DNA of 64,000 bases. Source: Chloroflexota bacterium. GTDB taxonomy: Bacteria; Chloroflexota; UBA11872. Both the position numbers and the translations under genes were made by a program. Position 1 is the stretch's first letter. Each line of letters begins with the position of its first letter. The stretch spans positions 1-64,000 of the forward strand of contig JAJEDE010000011.1 in NCBI GenBank assembly GCA_022821645.1. Direction: 5' to 3'. Below the pieces are notes generated by a model that did no database searches, was not told the origin of the DNA, and saw only the letters and a program-made list of their open reading frames with translations. Shown here piece after piece: positions 26,173 through 35,186 of this stretch.

Positions 26173-26753
26173 GCGGCCACCGGTATTTCGGCCAGGGTGA
26201 GGAAGTTGCGCAGGAGGGCGGGGCCGGCGGCGGTCAAGATGGATTCCGGGTGGAACTGCACGCCGTAGATGGGGTGCGTACGATGTTGCATTCCCATGAT
26301 AAGCCCGTCAGGGCTCTGGGCCGTGACTTCCAGTTCGTCCGGCAGGCCGTCCCGCGCCACGATGAGCGAGTGGTATCGGGTGGCCTCGAAGGGATTTGGA
26401 AGGTTGGCGAACAGGCGGCGTTCGTCGTGAGCGATGGGCGACGTCTTGCCGTGCATGAGTACGGGGGCCCGGATGACCCTGCCACCGAAGGCCGCACCGA
26501 TGGACTGGTGGCCGAGGCAAACGCCGAGCGTGGGCACGGTTGGGCCAACGGCGCGAATCAGGTCGACCGATATCCCGGCCTCGTGGGGCGTGCAGGGACC
26601 AGGCGAAATGACGATGGCGTCGGGCGACATGTCCCGGACGTCGCGGACAGTGACCGCGTCGTTGCGATACACGGTCACGTCCGGCTGCAAGACCTGGAGG
26701 TACTGAACCAGGTTGTAGGTGAACGAGTCGTAGTTATCCAGCACGAGTAGCAC
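26169..26753 (-). CDS. trpG: anthranilate synthase component II (glutamine amidotransferase)
   Basis: 194 residues from GTG 26753, chosen because GGAGGAGG precedes it by 7 nt and the protein then starts MLLVLDNYDSFTYNLVQYL as in the family. The frame is open further upstream, but that part overlaps trpE and reads as an out-of-frame shadow. GVCLGHQ holds the catalytic Cys and VQFHPES the His/Glu. It supplies ammonia to TrpE. It overlaps trpE by 20 bp. Confidence 0.96.
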   Translation of the reverse strand: MLLVLDNYDSFTYNLVQYLQVLQPDVTVYRNDAVTVRDVRDMSPDAIVISPGPCTPHEAGISVDLIRAVGPTVPTLGVCLGHQSIGAAFGGRVIRAPVLMHGKTSPIAHDERRLFANLPNPFEATRYHSLIVARDGLPDELEVTAQSPDGLIMGMQHRTHPIYGVQFHPESILTAAGPALLRNFLTLAEIPVAA

Positions 26754-28239
26754 GAGCCGCCTCCTCCGCGAGTTGGATGGCTTGCAGCACGGCGCGAGCC
26801 TTGTCGACGCATTCCTGGTATTCGGTGGCCGGAACCGAGTCCGCGACGATGCCGGCGCCGGCCTGGACGTGGGCGCGTCCGTTGTGGGCCAGCAGCGTGC
26901 GGATGGTGATGGCGGTATCCATGTCGCCAGAATGGCTGATGTAGCCGACGGCGCCACCGTAGGGTCCGCGTCGCAGGTCTTCGAGCTCGGCGATGATCTC
27001 CATGGCGCGGATCTTGGGCGCGCCACTGAGGGTGCCGGCCGGGAAGCAGGCGCGGAGCGCGTCGACGCCCCGGTAGCTCGGACTGAGCCGGCCACTCACA
27101 TCGCTGACGATGTGCATGACGTGGGAGAAGCGCTCGACGAACATGAGGTCGTCGACGTTGACCGTGCCGGGGTTGGAGACCCGACCGAGATCGTTACGGC
27201 CAAGATCGACGAGCATGACGTGCTCGGCAAGCTCCTTGGGGTCGGCCAGGAGGTCGCGCTCGAGTTCGGCTTCTTCCTCCGGTGTGGCGCCGCGGGGCCG
27301 AGTCCCAGCAAGTGGACGCGTGCGGACGCGTCCCTCGACGGCCTGCAGCAGCATCTCGGGCGAGGCGCCGGCCAACTGCAGATCGCCGCAGTCCAGGAAG
27401 AACATGTATGGCGAGGGGTTCACGCGCCGCAGGTAGCGGTAGACCTGGAATGAATCAACGTTGAGCGGGCGGCTGAAGCGGATGGAGGGCACGACCTGGA
27501 TGATGTCGCCGGCGGCGACGTATTCCTTGGCCCGGCGTACGCAATTCTCGAATTCGGCTTGGGACATGCTCTGGGAAGCACCTCCGCCGTTCGGGTTGGG
27601 AAGCGTCGGCGGCGTGGCATAGGGACCGTCGAGGCGTTGGGCCAAGTGATCGAGGCGGGCCTCGGCGGCGGCCAGTGCGGCGTCAACATCGTCAGACGGA
27701 TGCGCGAGGGTCACGAGACGCAGCACCTGTGTGACGTGGTCGAACACGACGAGGTCGTCGCAGTACATGAAGACAGCGTCGGGCACGCCCAGTGTGTCCC
27801 TGGCGGGAACCGGGAGGCGCTCGAAGTTGGCGGCGACGTCGTAGCCGAGGTAGCCAACGGCGCCGCCCTGGAAGGGCGGCAGATCAGGATGCGTGGCAAT
27901 GGGGAACGGGTGCTGGAGCCCCGTGATGTATTCCAGCGGATCGCCGTAGGTCGCCGTCATCGAGCGGCCACGACCGTTGGCCAGCGTGGCCCGGCCTTCG
28001 CGGAGGTGGGCGACAGCGCGCGGGGATGCGCCTACGAATGAGTAGCGGCCGACAGCCTCGCCACGTTCCACACTTTCGAGGAGGAATGAGGGCCCGTCGC
28101 CGCGGAGCTTGAGGTAGGCGGCGACGGGTGTGTCGAGATCCGCCGGCATGTCACGGAAGACGGGGACGCCACGCCCGGCACGCAATTGCTCAAGCGTCCA
28201 GGCGCATGTGTCCGTGCGGGACGGTGCAATGGACAGCAT
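26734..28239 (-). CDS. trpE: anthranilate synthase component I
   Basis: 501 residues. The N-terminal regulatory site FLLESVERGEAVGRYSF (about 53-69) contains the LLES element that binds tryptophan for feedback inhibition. The catalytic chorismate-binding domain has RTRPLAGTRPRG, LVDLGRNDLGRV, GTLSGAPKIRAMEII and ITIRTL. It converts chorismate to anthranilate with TrpG. The ATG at 28239 follows GGAGGAGGGC, 29 bp after the leader terminator. It is the first gene of the operon and directly under T-box control. Confidence 0.96.
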   Translation of the reverse strand: MLSIAPSRTDTCAWTLEQLRAGRGVPVFRDMPADLDTPVAAYLKLRGDGPSFLLESVERGEAVGRYSFVGASPRAVAHLREGRATLANGRGRSMTATYGDPLEYITGLQHPFPIATHPDLPPFQGGAVGYLGYDVAANFERLPVPARDTLGVPDAVFMYCDDLVVFDHVTQVLRLVTLAHPSDDVDAALAAAEARLDHLAQRLDGPYATPPTLPNPNGGGASQSMSQAEFENCVRRAKEYVAAGDIIQVVPSIRFSRPLNVDSFQVYRYLRRVNPSPYMFFLDCGDLQLAGASPEMLLQAVEGRVRTRPLAGTRPRGATPEEEAELERDLLADPKELAEHVMLVDLGRNDLGRVSNPGTVNVDDLMFVERFSHVMHIVSDVSGRLSPSYRGVDALRACFPAGTLSGAPKIRAMEIIAELEDLRRGPYGGAVGYISHSGDMDTAITIRTLLAHNGRAHVQAGAGIVADSVPATEYQECVDKARAVLQAIQLAEEAARATRAG

Positions 28240-28267
28240 GTGGGGCCCTCCTCCGGTGGCTTAAATC

Positions 28268-28298
28268 GAAAAAACCTCTCGCCATAGGGGGCGAGAGG
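28268..28298 (-). terminator. intrinsic terminator of the trp T-box leader
   Basis: On the minus strand CCTCTCGC (28298-28291) pairs with GCGAGAGG (28282-28275) around an 8-nt loop, then TTTTTTCG (28274-28267). Its 5' arm would be sequestered when uncharged tRNA stabilises the antiterminator. Confidence 0.92.
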
Positions 28299-28545
28299 TC
28301 TGTGGCCTTCGCGGTGCCACCCCTACTTCAAGCGCCGAAGGCGCTCCTCACAGGTACGGAGCCACGGCTCGATACCCTGCCCGGCTAACGGTGGGCTTCC
28401 GTCGGAGCCTACTGGGCGATGCCGTTCGGTCCGCAGCTTCCGGGGCCATTCGACGCTGTTTCCACGACCGGGCTTTCAGCACTGGACCCGGCTCTCTGGC
28501 GTGGAAAGTCGCGCGTACTTGTCCCGATCAACGCCTTTCCAGGGG
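28268..28545 (-). promoter_or_regulatory. T-box riboswitch, tRNA-Trp specific (UGG specifier)
   Basis: The transcript contains the T-box core GGGTGGCACCGCGAAGG (around 28323-28307) right before the terminator, and upstream the Stem I hallmarks GATCGGGACAAGTA and CAGAGAGCCGGG. In the specifier region GTCGAATGGCCCC offers a UGG triplet at 28448-28446. T-boxes read the charging state of the matching tRNA and allow read-through when tRNA-Trp is uncharged. Placement ahead of trpE makes the specifier assignment coherent. The 5' limit is approximate. Confidence 0.92.
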
Positions 28546-28628
28546 CAAGCCTAGGCGCGGCATACGGGTGAGTCAACGGAAATATCGGGTGTTGCCGACC
28601 AAGGGAAAGCGGACGCGAGGCCGGAAAG

Positions 28629-29456
28629 TCACCCCGCTCGCGATTGGGCGATCAGTTCACGGATGGACGTCGTATGGACGCGGAGCATGTTGGTTGGATC
28701 GTCGGCACCGTGAGGGTCGCGGCCTTCCCACTCAGTGGAGATGTAGCCGTGGTAGTGGTCCCGTGCGAGACGAGTGACCATGTCGGCCAATGGCAGGTCG
28801 CCGTCGCCAGGGACTACCGATTCCCAGCCGTCGCGGCCGCCGCCGGTGAGCTTCATGTCTTTGAAGTGGGCGTGGATGACATCGCGGTGGATCAAGTTCC
28901 ACGTCTGGTCGACCGTCTCGCCATTGCGAACGGGATGAGCGAAGTCCCAAACGACGCCGATGCCGGAGTGATTGGCGAGGTCAAGCACGTGTCGAACGCG
29001 CTGGCCGGTCGAGAAGGCGTCGTGAGTTTCAAGGGCAATGCGAATGCCGTAGGCATCGGCCGCCACGGCGACCTCCCGCAGGGCTTCGGCGACCCAGCCG
29101 TTGACTTCGTCGTCGGAGGGGCCGGGATCGTAGTTGCCGCCGAAAACGCGGACGATCGGGGCGTCCCACGCGTCGGCAAGTTCGACGAAAGCCACGGCCT
29201 GATCCACCGCCTGGCGCCGGTCAGCGGTGGACGGGATGGCGAAACGAGCGCCGCTGCCAACGACGCAGATTTCAAGGCCGGCGTCTGCGACCTTTTCGAA
29301 GATTGCCGCGCGGTCCTGCTCGGACATCGATGGATCAATTGGTTGGCCATCGAGGTTGCGAAGCTCCAGACCGTCAAGGCCCAATTCGGTGGCGACGGCG
29401 ACATGGCGCTCAAGCGACCAGGCGGGTGCCGAGTACGTGGTGTAGGTGACGCGCAT
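28629..29456 (-). CDS. sugar phosphate isomerase/epimerase (AP endonuclease 2-like TIM barrel)
   Basis: 275 residues from ATG 29456 with AAGGGA upstream; the frame is open 49 codons further but loses resemblance. MRVTYTTYSAPAWSLERHVAVATELGLDGLELR is the usual TIM-barrel opening; metal-site residues appear in IALETHDAF, GVVWDFAH, VIHAHFKD and ISTEWEGRDPH. Members isomerise or epimerise sugars, inositols or hydroxypyruvate. It is divergent from the glycosyltransferase pair and separate from the trp leader, whose transcription starts downstream of its stop. Confidence 0.88.
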   Translation of the reverse strand: MRVTYTTYSAPAWSLERHVAVATELGLDGLELRNLDGQPIDPSMSEQDRAAIFEKVADAGLEICVVGSGARFAIPSTADRRQAVDQAVAFVELADAWDAPIVRVFGGNYDPGPSDDEVNGWVAEALREVAVAADAYGIRIALETHDAFSTGQRVRHVLDLANHSGIGVVWDFAHPVRNGETVDQTWNLIHRDVIHAHFKDMKLTGGGRDGWESVVPGDGDLPLADMVTRLARDHYHGYISTEWEGRDPHGADDPTNMLRVHTTSIRELIAQSRAG

Positions 29457-29594
29457 TGGCCCGATCCCTTGCGGAGACGACCTGGAATTATGCCGTTTAC
29501 CAGCGGCAGGCGGTCGTGTGCCATAGTCACCGGCGGACGAATGGCAGTGGGCCATACATTCGCGCCCAGCCCTTTTCTGAGTTGGGGGACCGAC

Positions 29595-30320
29595 TTGCAG
29601 CAAACTCCAGACGCACCCAGTCCGTGGGCCTCAATCAGCGTCTTTTTTCCCTGCCACAATGAGGCGGAGAACGTGGAGCAGGTCGTTGGTAACGCACTGG
29701 AGCACCTGCCGGGCGTTGCCGATGACTTTGAAGTCATCATCGTCAATGACGGGTCGACTGATGAGACGGCAGCAATTGCAGGCGCGATTGCGGAGGACGA
29801 CCCGCGGGTGCGGGTAGTTTCGCACCCGACGAATCTGGGGTACGGACGGGCGCTGCGGACGGGGTTTGAGTCGGCGACTGGTGATCTGATTTTTTGCGCC
29901 GACGGCGATGGACAGTTCTCGCTGGAGGACCTGCCGGCCGTTGTGAACGCGCTGGACGACCACGGGTTTGTGCTGGGGTATCGGATCAACCGAGCGGATC
30001 CGTTTTATCGGCGGCTAAACGCGTGGCTCTGGGGATTGTCGGTGCGGATTCTGCTGGGTTTTCGGGTGCGGGACCTTGACTGCGGGTTCAAGCTGTATCG
30101 GCGAGACGCGGTGCCGGTGGAGGAATTCATATCCGGACGCGGCGCGGCGATTTCAGCCGAACTGATCGCACGCGCCCTGCGGGGCGGGCACAGCTTCACG
30201 CAGGTTGGCGTGACGCACTATCCGCGGCAGGCCGGCGTGCAGTCCGGGAACAGTCCGCGCGTGATCGTAAACTCATTTCTTGACATAATTCAGCTATGGC
30301 GAGGTCTCAGATCAAGCTAA
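29595..30320 (+). CDS. family 2 glycosyltransferase (DPM1-like)
   Basis: 241 residues from a TTG at 29595 preceded by GGGGGAC; no ATG/GTG in frame fits better, and the long open stretch upstream is opposite the isomerase gene. Motifs: ISVFFPCHNEAENV, VIIVNDGSTDET, ADGDGQFS (DxD-like metal site) and LDCGFKLYRRD. GT2 enzymes of this type transfer a sugar from a nucleotide sugar to a polyprenyl phosphate or glycolipid. It overlaps the second GT2 gene by 25 bp. Confidence 0.88.
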   Translation: MQQTPDAPSPWASISVFFPCHNEAENVEQVVGNALEHLPGVADDFEVIIVNDGSTDETAAIAGAIAEDDPRVRVVSHPTNLGYGRALRTGFESATGDLIFCADGDGQFSLEDLPAVVNALDDHGFVLGYRINRADPFYRRLNAWLWGLSVRILLGFRVRDLDCGFKLYRRDAVPVEEFISGRGAAISAELIARALRGGHSFTQVGVTHYPRQAGVQSGNSPRVIVNSFLDIIQLWRGLRSS

Positions 30321-30976
30321 GCGTGGTCGTTCCCGCATTCAACGAAGCGGAGACGATCTCGTTAGTGCTGGAGCGGGTGTCCGCGCTGGATCTGGACACC
30401 GAGATTGTGGTGGTGGACGACAGTTCGACCGACCGGACGCTGGACGCGATCACCGAGGCCGATATTCCGGGCGTGCGAGTCGTCCGCCATCCAGTCAATC
30501 AAGGAAAAGGCGCCGCCGTCCGAACAGGGCTGGCCGAGGTCAGCGGCGACGTGATTGTGATCCAGGACGCCGACCTGGAATACCACCCGAACGACTTTCT
30601 TCCGATGCTGGAGCTGATTGAGTCCGGCGAGGCTCGGGTGGTGTACGGCTACCGCGACTTCAGCAGCCAGCGGTTCCTGTTACGAGCCGGGAACCAGGCG
30701 CTCACGCTGTTGACCAACTTGCTCTACGGCGTGGCGATTCGGGACATGGAGACCTGCTACAAGATGTGGCGGCGCGAGGTGCTGGAGGGCGTAACGCTTG
30801 AAGCGGACTCGTTCGATTTGGAAGTGGAACTGACGGCGGCATTCGTATCACGCGGTGAGCGGATCGCCCAAGTGCCGATCAGTTACGAGGCTCGGGAAGA
30901 GAAGAAGAAGCTGCGGTGGTGGGTGGACGGGCCGGAGGCCGTGCTCAAGTTGATTCGGTATCGGTTTTTTCGCTAG
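30296..30976 (+). CDS. family 2 glycosyltransferase (dolichyl-phosphate mannosyltransferase-like)
   Basis: 226 residues. LSVVVPAFNEAETI, IVVVDDSSTDRT, HPVNQGKGAAVRTGL, IQDADLEYHPND and DMETCYKMWRREV are the full GT2/DPM1 motif set. No C-terminal membrane helices. Paired with the upstream GT2 gene but not closely similar in detail, so the two probably act at successive steps on a lipid-linked sugar. Confidence 0.93.
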   Translation: MARSQIKLSVVVPAFNEAETISLVLERVSALDLDTEIVVVDDSSTDRTLDAITEADIPGVRVVRHPVNQGKGAAVRTGLAEVSGDVIVIQDADLEYHPNDFLPMLELIESGEARVVYGYRDFSSQRFLLRAGNQALTLLTNLLYGVAIRDMETCYKMWRREVLEGVTLEADSFDLEVELTAAFVSRGERIAQVPISYEAREEKKKLRWWVDGPEAVLKLIRYRFFR

Positions 30977-31280
30977 GCGTGTCGGAGGCCGCCGTTGGCG
31001 GCAATGCGCTAGTTTCGACTGGAGCTTCGTCGCCCGCGGAACCACCCGCCGCACCGTATGGGAGCGCGTCTTCAGGTAGGTCAATGTTTGGAGCGGCGGG
31101 CGCCACGATGGGGGCAGCGGCGGGAATTTCGGGAGGACGTGAGTCCCAGCGTCGGGAATCAGCAGGGGCGTTCTGATGGACGAATTGCCCGCAAAACTGG
31201 CAAAAGACGTGGCGGTTGAGGACCAGTCGGAAGCAGCGGGGGCAGTATGGGTCTTCCTGGGGAACCCGGGTTGTGTTCAT
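30945..31280 (-). CDS. small zinc-ribbon protein with low-complexity tail
   Basis: 111 residues. The N-terminal DPYCPRCFRLVLNRHVFCQFCGQF places two CxxC pairs (C13/C16 and C27/C30) as a zinc ribbon; the rest is Pro/Ala/Thr-rich and acidic at the end. It overlaps the mnmA start by 4 bp and runs 32 bp into the convergent glycosyltransferase. Function unknown. Confidence 0.7.
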   Translation of the reverse strand: MNTTRVPQEDPYCPRCFRLVLNRHVFCQFCGQFVHQNAPADSRRWDSRPPEIPAAAPIVAPAAPNIDLPEDALPYGAAGGSAGDEAPVETSALPPTAASDTPSEKTDTEST

Positions 31281-32359
31281 CGGACTGTCACCGATGCGAT
31301 GGTTCCTCCGCCCAGGACTTCATCGCCGTCGTAGAACACGGCTGACTGTCCCGGGGCTGGCGCCCAGGTCGGTTCGTGAAAGTCCACGGTTACGCCGTTC
31401 GCCGCTATGACGAGGGTGGCGTCGGCCAAGGGCATTCGGTAGCGGGTTCGAACGCCTACGCGGCCGGGCCCTGACGGCGGTGTGCTGGCTATCCAATTCA
31501 CCTTCTGAACCTCGATTTGTCGCGCCGTGGACTGGGCCCGCGTACCGACGGTTAGGCGGTTGCCGACGGGATCCAGGTCAACGACGTAACGCCGGCCCGG
31601 GCCGCCACCGAGGTTGAGACCGCGACGCTGGCCAGGGGTAAAGGCTTCAAGGCCATCGTGGCGGCCGATTACCCGGCCCTCGGAATCGATGATGTCGCCG
31701 GGACCGGTGGACCCGTGGGCTCGCACGTAGCCGGCGTGGTTGTTGTCGGGCACGAAACAGATTTCCTGGCTGTCGGCCTTGAGGGCAACGGGCAATCCGA
31801 AGTCAGCAGCCAGTTGGCGCACGTGAGACTTGGTGAGGTCGCCGAGCGGAAAGAGGGTGCGTGCCAGTTGGCGCTGGCCGAGGACGTGCAGGACGTAGGA
31901 CTGGTCCTTGGAATGATCAGTGGCGGTGAGGAGCCGGCGGCGCCCAGTGCCTGGATCGGACTGGATGCGGGCGTAGTGACCAGTGGCGATGTAGTCGGCG
32001 CCGAGTTCGTCGGCCTTGGAGAGGAACGAGCCGAAGCGGACGCTGCGATTGCACATGACGCAGGGATTGGGAGTCTGTCCGTTTAGGTAGGCCTTGACCC
32101 AGGGGTCGATGACGGCGGCTTCGAATTCGCGCCGGTAGTCGATGACGTAATGGGAGACTCCAAGGATGGCGCAAACGCGGCGCGCGTCGTCGATTGTGTC
32201 GGGGGTACAGCAACCATTGCCGGTGGAGCGGGCCATTAGATCGGCCGGCCACTGGTTGAAGGTAACGCCGACGACCTGGTAACCATCACGGGCCAGCAGG
32301 GCGGCGGCGACGGAACTGTCGACACCACCACTCATGGCGACCAGTACGCGAGCAGGCAT
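31277..32359 (-). CDS. mnmA: tRNA-specific 2-thiouridylase MnmA
   Basis: 360 residues from ATG 32359, giving MPARVLVAMSGGVDSSVAAALL with the PP-loop SGGVDSS; the open frame upstream is not MnmA-like. The catalytic cysteines are in NPCVMCNRSVRFG (about 100-112) and QEICFVPD (about 200), followed by GHYARI and the C-terminal beta-barrel (DEVLGGGTI). It thiolates U34 of tRNA Lys/Glu/Gln. It overlaps the downstream zinc-ribbon gene. Confidence 0.97.
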   Translation of the reverse strand: MPARVLVAMSGGVDSSVAAALLARDGYQVVGVTFNQWPADLMARSTGNGCCTPDTIDDARRVCAILGVSHYVIDYRREFEAAVIDPWVKAYLNGQTPNPCVMCNRSVRFGSFLSKADELGADYIATGHYARIQSDPGTGRRRLLTATDHSKDQSYVLHVLGQRQLARTLFPLGDLTKSHVRQLAADFGLPVALKADSQEICFVPDNNHAGYVRAHGSTGPGDIIDSEGRVIGRHDGLEAFTPGQRRGLNLGGGPGRRYVVDLDPVGNRLTVGTRAQSTARQIEVQKVNWIASTPPSGPGRVGVRTRYRMPLADATLVIAANGVTVDFHEPTWAPAPGQSAVFYDGDEVLGGGTIASVTVR

Positions 32360-32552
32360 GGCGGGGTAGGGCTGTGGAACGGTTCGCTTGAGGCTAGCAC
32401 CGAGGGGCGGCCTGACGTGTGGCGATATCGGGCCGCGCTGTTGCTGAAACGACGCTGGCGTGCGTGCCGGGGCACCCGCGCACAACGAAGGCTCGCGATG
32501 GGGCCAGGGCGGCCAGATAATGTCGGGAGGATGATCGGGGACGCGCGGACAG

Positions 32553-33758
32553 ATGGTTGACCTTGCACTCTTGCGGTCGCTAGCCCAGCCGGCGCAGTCG
32601 AAGCTGGTTTTGCTGGTTCTGGATGGGTTGGGCGGTTTGCCGCGCGAGGCTGGTGGACCCACGGAATTGGAGGCCGCCAGAACGCCGCACCTGGATGACC
32701 TGGCCGCGGAAGGGCAGGCCGGACTCAGCCAGCCGATCGGGCTGGGAATTACGCCGGGGAGCGGGCCCGGGCACCTGGCGCTGTTTGGCTACGACCCGGT
32801 CTCGTCGAACATCGGGCGAGGCGCTCTGTCGGCGCTGGGATTGGGCCTGCGGCTTGACGCTGGCGATCTTGGCGTGCGGTTGAACTTCTGCACGCTGGAT
32901 GACCAAGGGATCGTGGTTGACCGACGAGCCGGTCGGATCGAGACGAGTGTTAACCGGAAACTGGTTGCGAAGCTGAATGAGATTGAGGTTGCGGGGATCG
33001 AGCTGGAGTTCGCCACCGAGTCACAGCATCGGGCGGTGCTGATCATTCGCGGCGCCTATCTGTCTCCGGCGGTTCGAGAGACGGACCCGCAGGCCGTGGG
33101 TGTGCCACCCCTGGAACCGGTTCCACTGACCGCGACGGCTCAACACACAAGTGAAGTGCTGCGGTTGGTTACCGAGGCTGTACGAGATTGCATTGGCAGC
33201 GAAGCTCCGGCGAACTTCGTGCTAATGCGCGGGTACGCCGGGCTGCCCGAGTTGGAAGACCTGCATTCGCTCTACGGACTGCAACCGATGTGCCTGGCGA
33301 CGTACCCGATGTACAAGGGGCTGGCCCGCGTGGCAGGCATGGCGGTTCTTGATGGGTTGGAGTCGGTTGACGAGCAGATAGCGGGGCTGGCGGCAACATG
33401 GGACGACTATGACTATTTCTTCGTGCACCACAAGGCGCCTGACGCCCGGGGTGAGGACGGAGACTTTGACGCGAAGGCGGCGGCTATCGAGGAGATGGAC
33501 CGGCGCTTGCCGGCGCTGCTGGAGCTTGGGCCGGACGTGTTGGTGGTGACGGGTGACCATTCGACGCCGTCCCAGTTGCATCAGCATTCATGGCACCCGG
33601 TGCCGTGCCTGTTCTGGGGTGAGAACGTGCTGCCAGACTCGGTGCGTACGTTTGGCGAGCGGTCGTGTGGACAGGGATCTCTGGGTGTGTTTCCGGCCCA
33701 GTCGATCATGGCGCTGATGCTGGGGCATGGCGGAAGGCTGCAGAAGTTTGGGGCGTGA
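32553..33758 (+). CDS. apgM: 2,3-bisphosphoglycerate-independent phosphoglycerate mutase, archaeal type
   Basis: 401 residues. LVLLVLDGLGGLP at the N-terminus, ITPGSGPGHLALFGYDP with the catalytic serine region, VHHKAPDARGEDGDFDAK and VVTGDHSTPSQLHQHSWHPVP at the C-terminus match the ApgM branch of the alkaline-phosphatase superfamily. It interconverts 3- and 2-phosphoglycerate in glycolysis. First gene of a long rightward run; selA follows 1 bp after its stop. Confidence 0.95.
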   Translation: MVDLALLRSLAQPAQSKLVLLVLDGLGGLPREAGGPTELEAARTPHLDDLAAEGQAGLSQPIGLGITPGSGPGHLALFGYDPVSSNIGRGALSALGLGLRLDAGDLGVRLNFCTLDDQGIVVDRRAGRIETSVNRKLVAKLNEIEVAGIELEFATESQHRAVLIIRGAYLSPAVRETDPQAVGVPPLEPVPLTATAQHTSEVLRLVTEAVRDCIGSEAPANFVLMRGYAGLPELEDLHSLYGLQPMCLATYPMYKGLARVAGMAVLDGLESVDEQIAGLAATWDDYDYFFVHHKAPDARGEDGDFDAKAAAIEEMDRRLPALLELGPDVLVVTGDHSTPSQLHQHSWHPVPCLFWGENVLPDSVRTFGERSCGQGSLGVFPAQSIMALMLGHGGRLQKFGA

Positions 33759-33759
33759 C

Positions 33760-35115
33760 ATGGGCGGCGGCGGGTCGAGGTTTCGGGCGATTCCGTCGGT
33801 CGAAGCGGCGGCGCAGGCGATAGAACGGCTAGCGCCAGACGTCCCGGCACGGATGGCAGTTCGGGCTGCTCGTGATGAAATCGAAGTGGTGCGCGCGGCA
33901 GTGACGCGGGGACGTCAGGCGGCGACCATCGACGCGATTGCGGAGGCGGGAGTGTTGCGGGCACGACTTGTGCTCGAGGATGCGCCGCGGCGGGTGATCA
34001 ATGCCACAGGGGTAATCGTTCACACCAACCTGGGGCGAGCGCCGTTGAGCGATCGGGCCCTGGGGGCGGTCCAGGCAGCGGGGGGCGGCTACAGCGATCT
34101 CGAGTACGACCTGACGTCTGGTCGGAGGGGTTCTCGGTCGAAGCACATTGCGGACGTGGTCCGGGAAGTGACAGGGGCCGAAGCGGCGCTGGTCGTGAAC
34201 AACAACGCGGCCGCAGTATTCCTGGCGCTGGAGGCGCATGCGCGCGGTCGCGAGGTGCTGGTAGCGCGGGGTGAGTCGATCGAGATTGGCGGCGGATTCC
34301 GGATTCCGGACATCCTGCGAGCGAGCGGGGCGCAGTTGAGGGACGTGGGAACGACGAATCGAACGCGAGTGGAGGACTACGCGCGGGCAGTCACCGATGA
34401 GACGGCGGCGATCATGCGGGTGCACCCAAGCAACTTTGCGCAGGTTGGGTTTACGGAGTCACCGGACCCGACCGAGCTGGCCAGACTGGCAGGCGAGCGG
34501 GGTTTGCTGTTGATCAACGATCTGGGATCGGGAGCGTTGCTGGACACGGCGGCGTATGGCCTGGAGCGGGAGCCGTTGATCGGGGACGCACTGCAGGCCG
34601 GGGCGGATCTGGTGACGTTCTCGGGCGACAAGCTACTGGGAGGGCCACAGGCCGGGGTCGTCGTGGGTACCGCTGAGGTGGTCGAGCCAGTTGCGCGGCG
34701 GCCGCTGGCCCGAGCACTGCGTCCCGACAAGATGACGATTGCCGGGTTACGGGCGACGCTGGGGCATTACCTCCGGGACGAGGCAGTCGCGACGGTGCCG
34801 GTGTGGCAAATGATCGCGGCCAGCGTTGATGAGCTACGAGAGCGAGCGAACCGGCTAATCGCGGGCGTGCAGAACGTCCACCTGGTCGAGTCACGCGCGG
34901 CGGTGGGCGGCGGGGCACTGCCGGGGCAGACGTTGCCGAGCGTTGCGATTGAGGTGACGAGCCTGCGAGTTGGAGCGGATGCGCTGGCCGCACGCCTGCG
35001 GACGGCTAGCCCACCGGTGCTTGGGCGCATACACGCTGGCGGTGTGCGGCTTGATGTGCGGACGGTGTTGCCGCGGGACGAGCGCGTGTTGCGGGAGACG
35101 CTCCAGGCGCTCTGA
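33760..35115 (+). CDS. selA: L-seryl-tRNA(Sec) selenium transferase
   Basis: 451 residues from ATG 33760, one base after the apgM stop; an earlier start at 33727 would overlap apgM. RRVINATGVIVHTNLGRAPLS, YSDLEYDLTSGRRGSR, LVVNNNAAAVFLAL, SRGE-like VARGESIEIGG, VGTTNRT and the PLP-lysine motif TFSGDKLLGGPQAG are all SelA-specific. It converts Ser-tRNA(Sec) to Sec-tRNA(Sec). selB, selD and tRNA-Sec are not in this window. Confidence 0.95.
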   Translation: MGGGGSRFRAIPSVEAAAQAIERLAPDVPARMAVRAARDEIEVVRAAVTRGRQAATIDAIAEAGVLRARLVLEDAPRRVINATGVIVHTNLGRAPLSDRALGAVQAAGGGYSDLEYDLTSGRRGSRSKHIADVVREVTGAEAALVVNNNAAAVFLALEAHARGREVLVARGESIEIGGGFRIPDILRASGAQLRDVGTTNRTRVEDYARAVTDETAAIMRVHPSNFAQVGFTESPDPTELARLAGERGLLLINDLGSGALLDTAAYGLEREPLIGDALQAGADLVTFSGDKLLGGPQAGVVVGTAEVVEPVARRPLARALRPDKMTIAGLRATLGHYLRDEAVATVPVWQMIAASVDELRERANRLIAGVQNVHLVESRAAVGGGALPGQTLPSVAIEVTSLRVGADALAARLRTASPPVLGRIHAGGVRLDVRTVLPRDERVLRETLQAL

Positions 35116-35186
35116 CGTTTGCCGATGCGAGAGTCGCCGCGTGGTGAACGATAGAATCGGGGCGCCCGCCCGCGGGGGCCCCGCCG

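Noticed and set aside
26754-27095. Upstream extension of the trpG frame
   Set aside because: It lies within trpE in another frame; a strong Shine-Dalgarno precedes GTG 26753 and the protein then starts like other TrpG.
28644-29594. Extension of the first glycosyltransferase frame by more than 300 codons upstream
   Set aside because: This stretch is opposite the sugar isomerase/epimerase gene and shows no glycosyltransferase similarity; the family N-terminus begins after the TTG at 29595.
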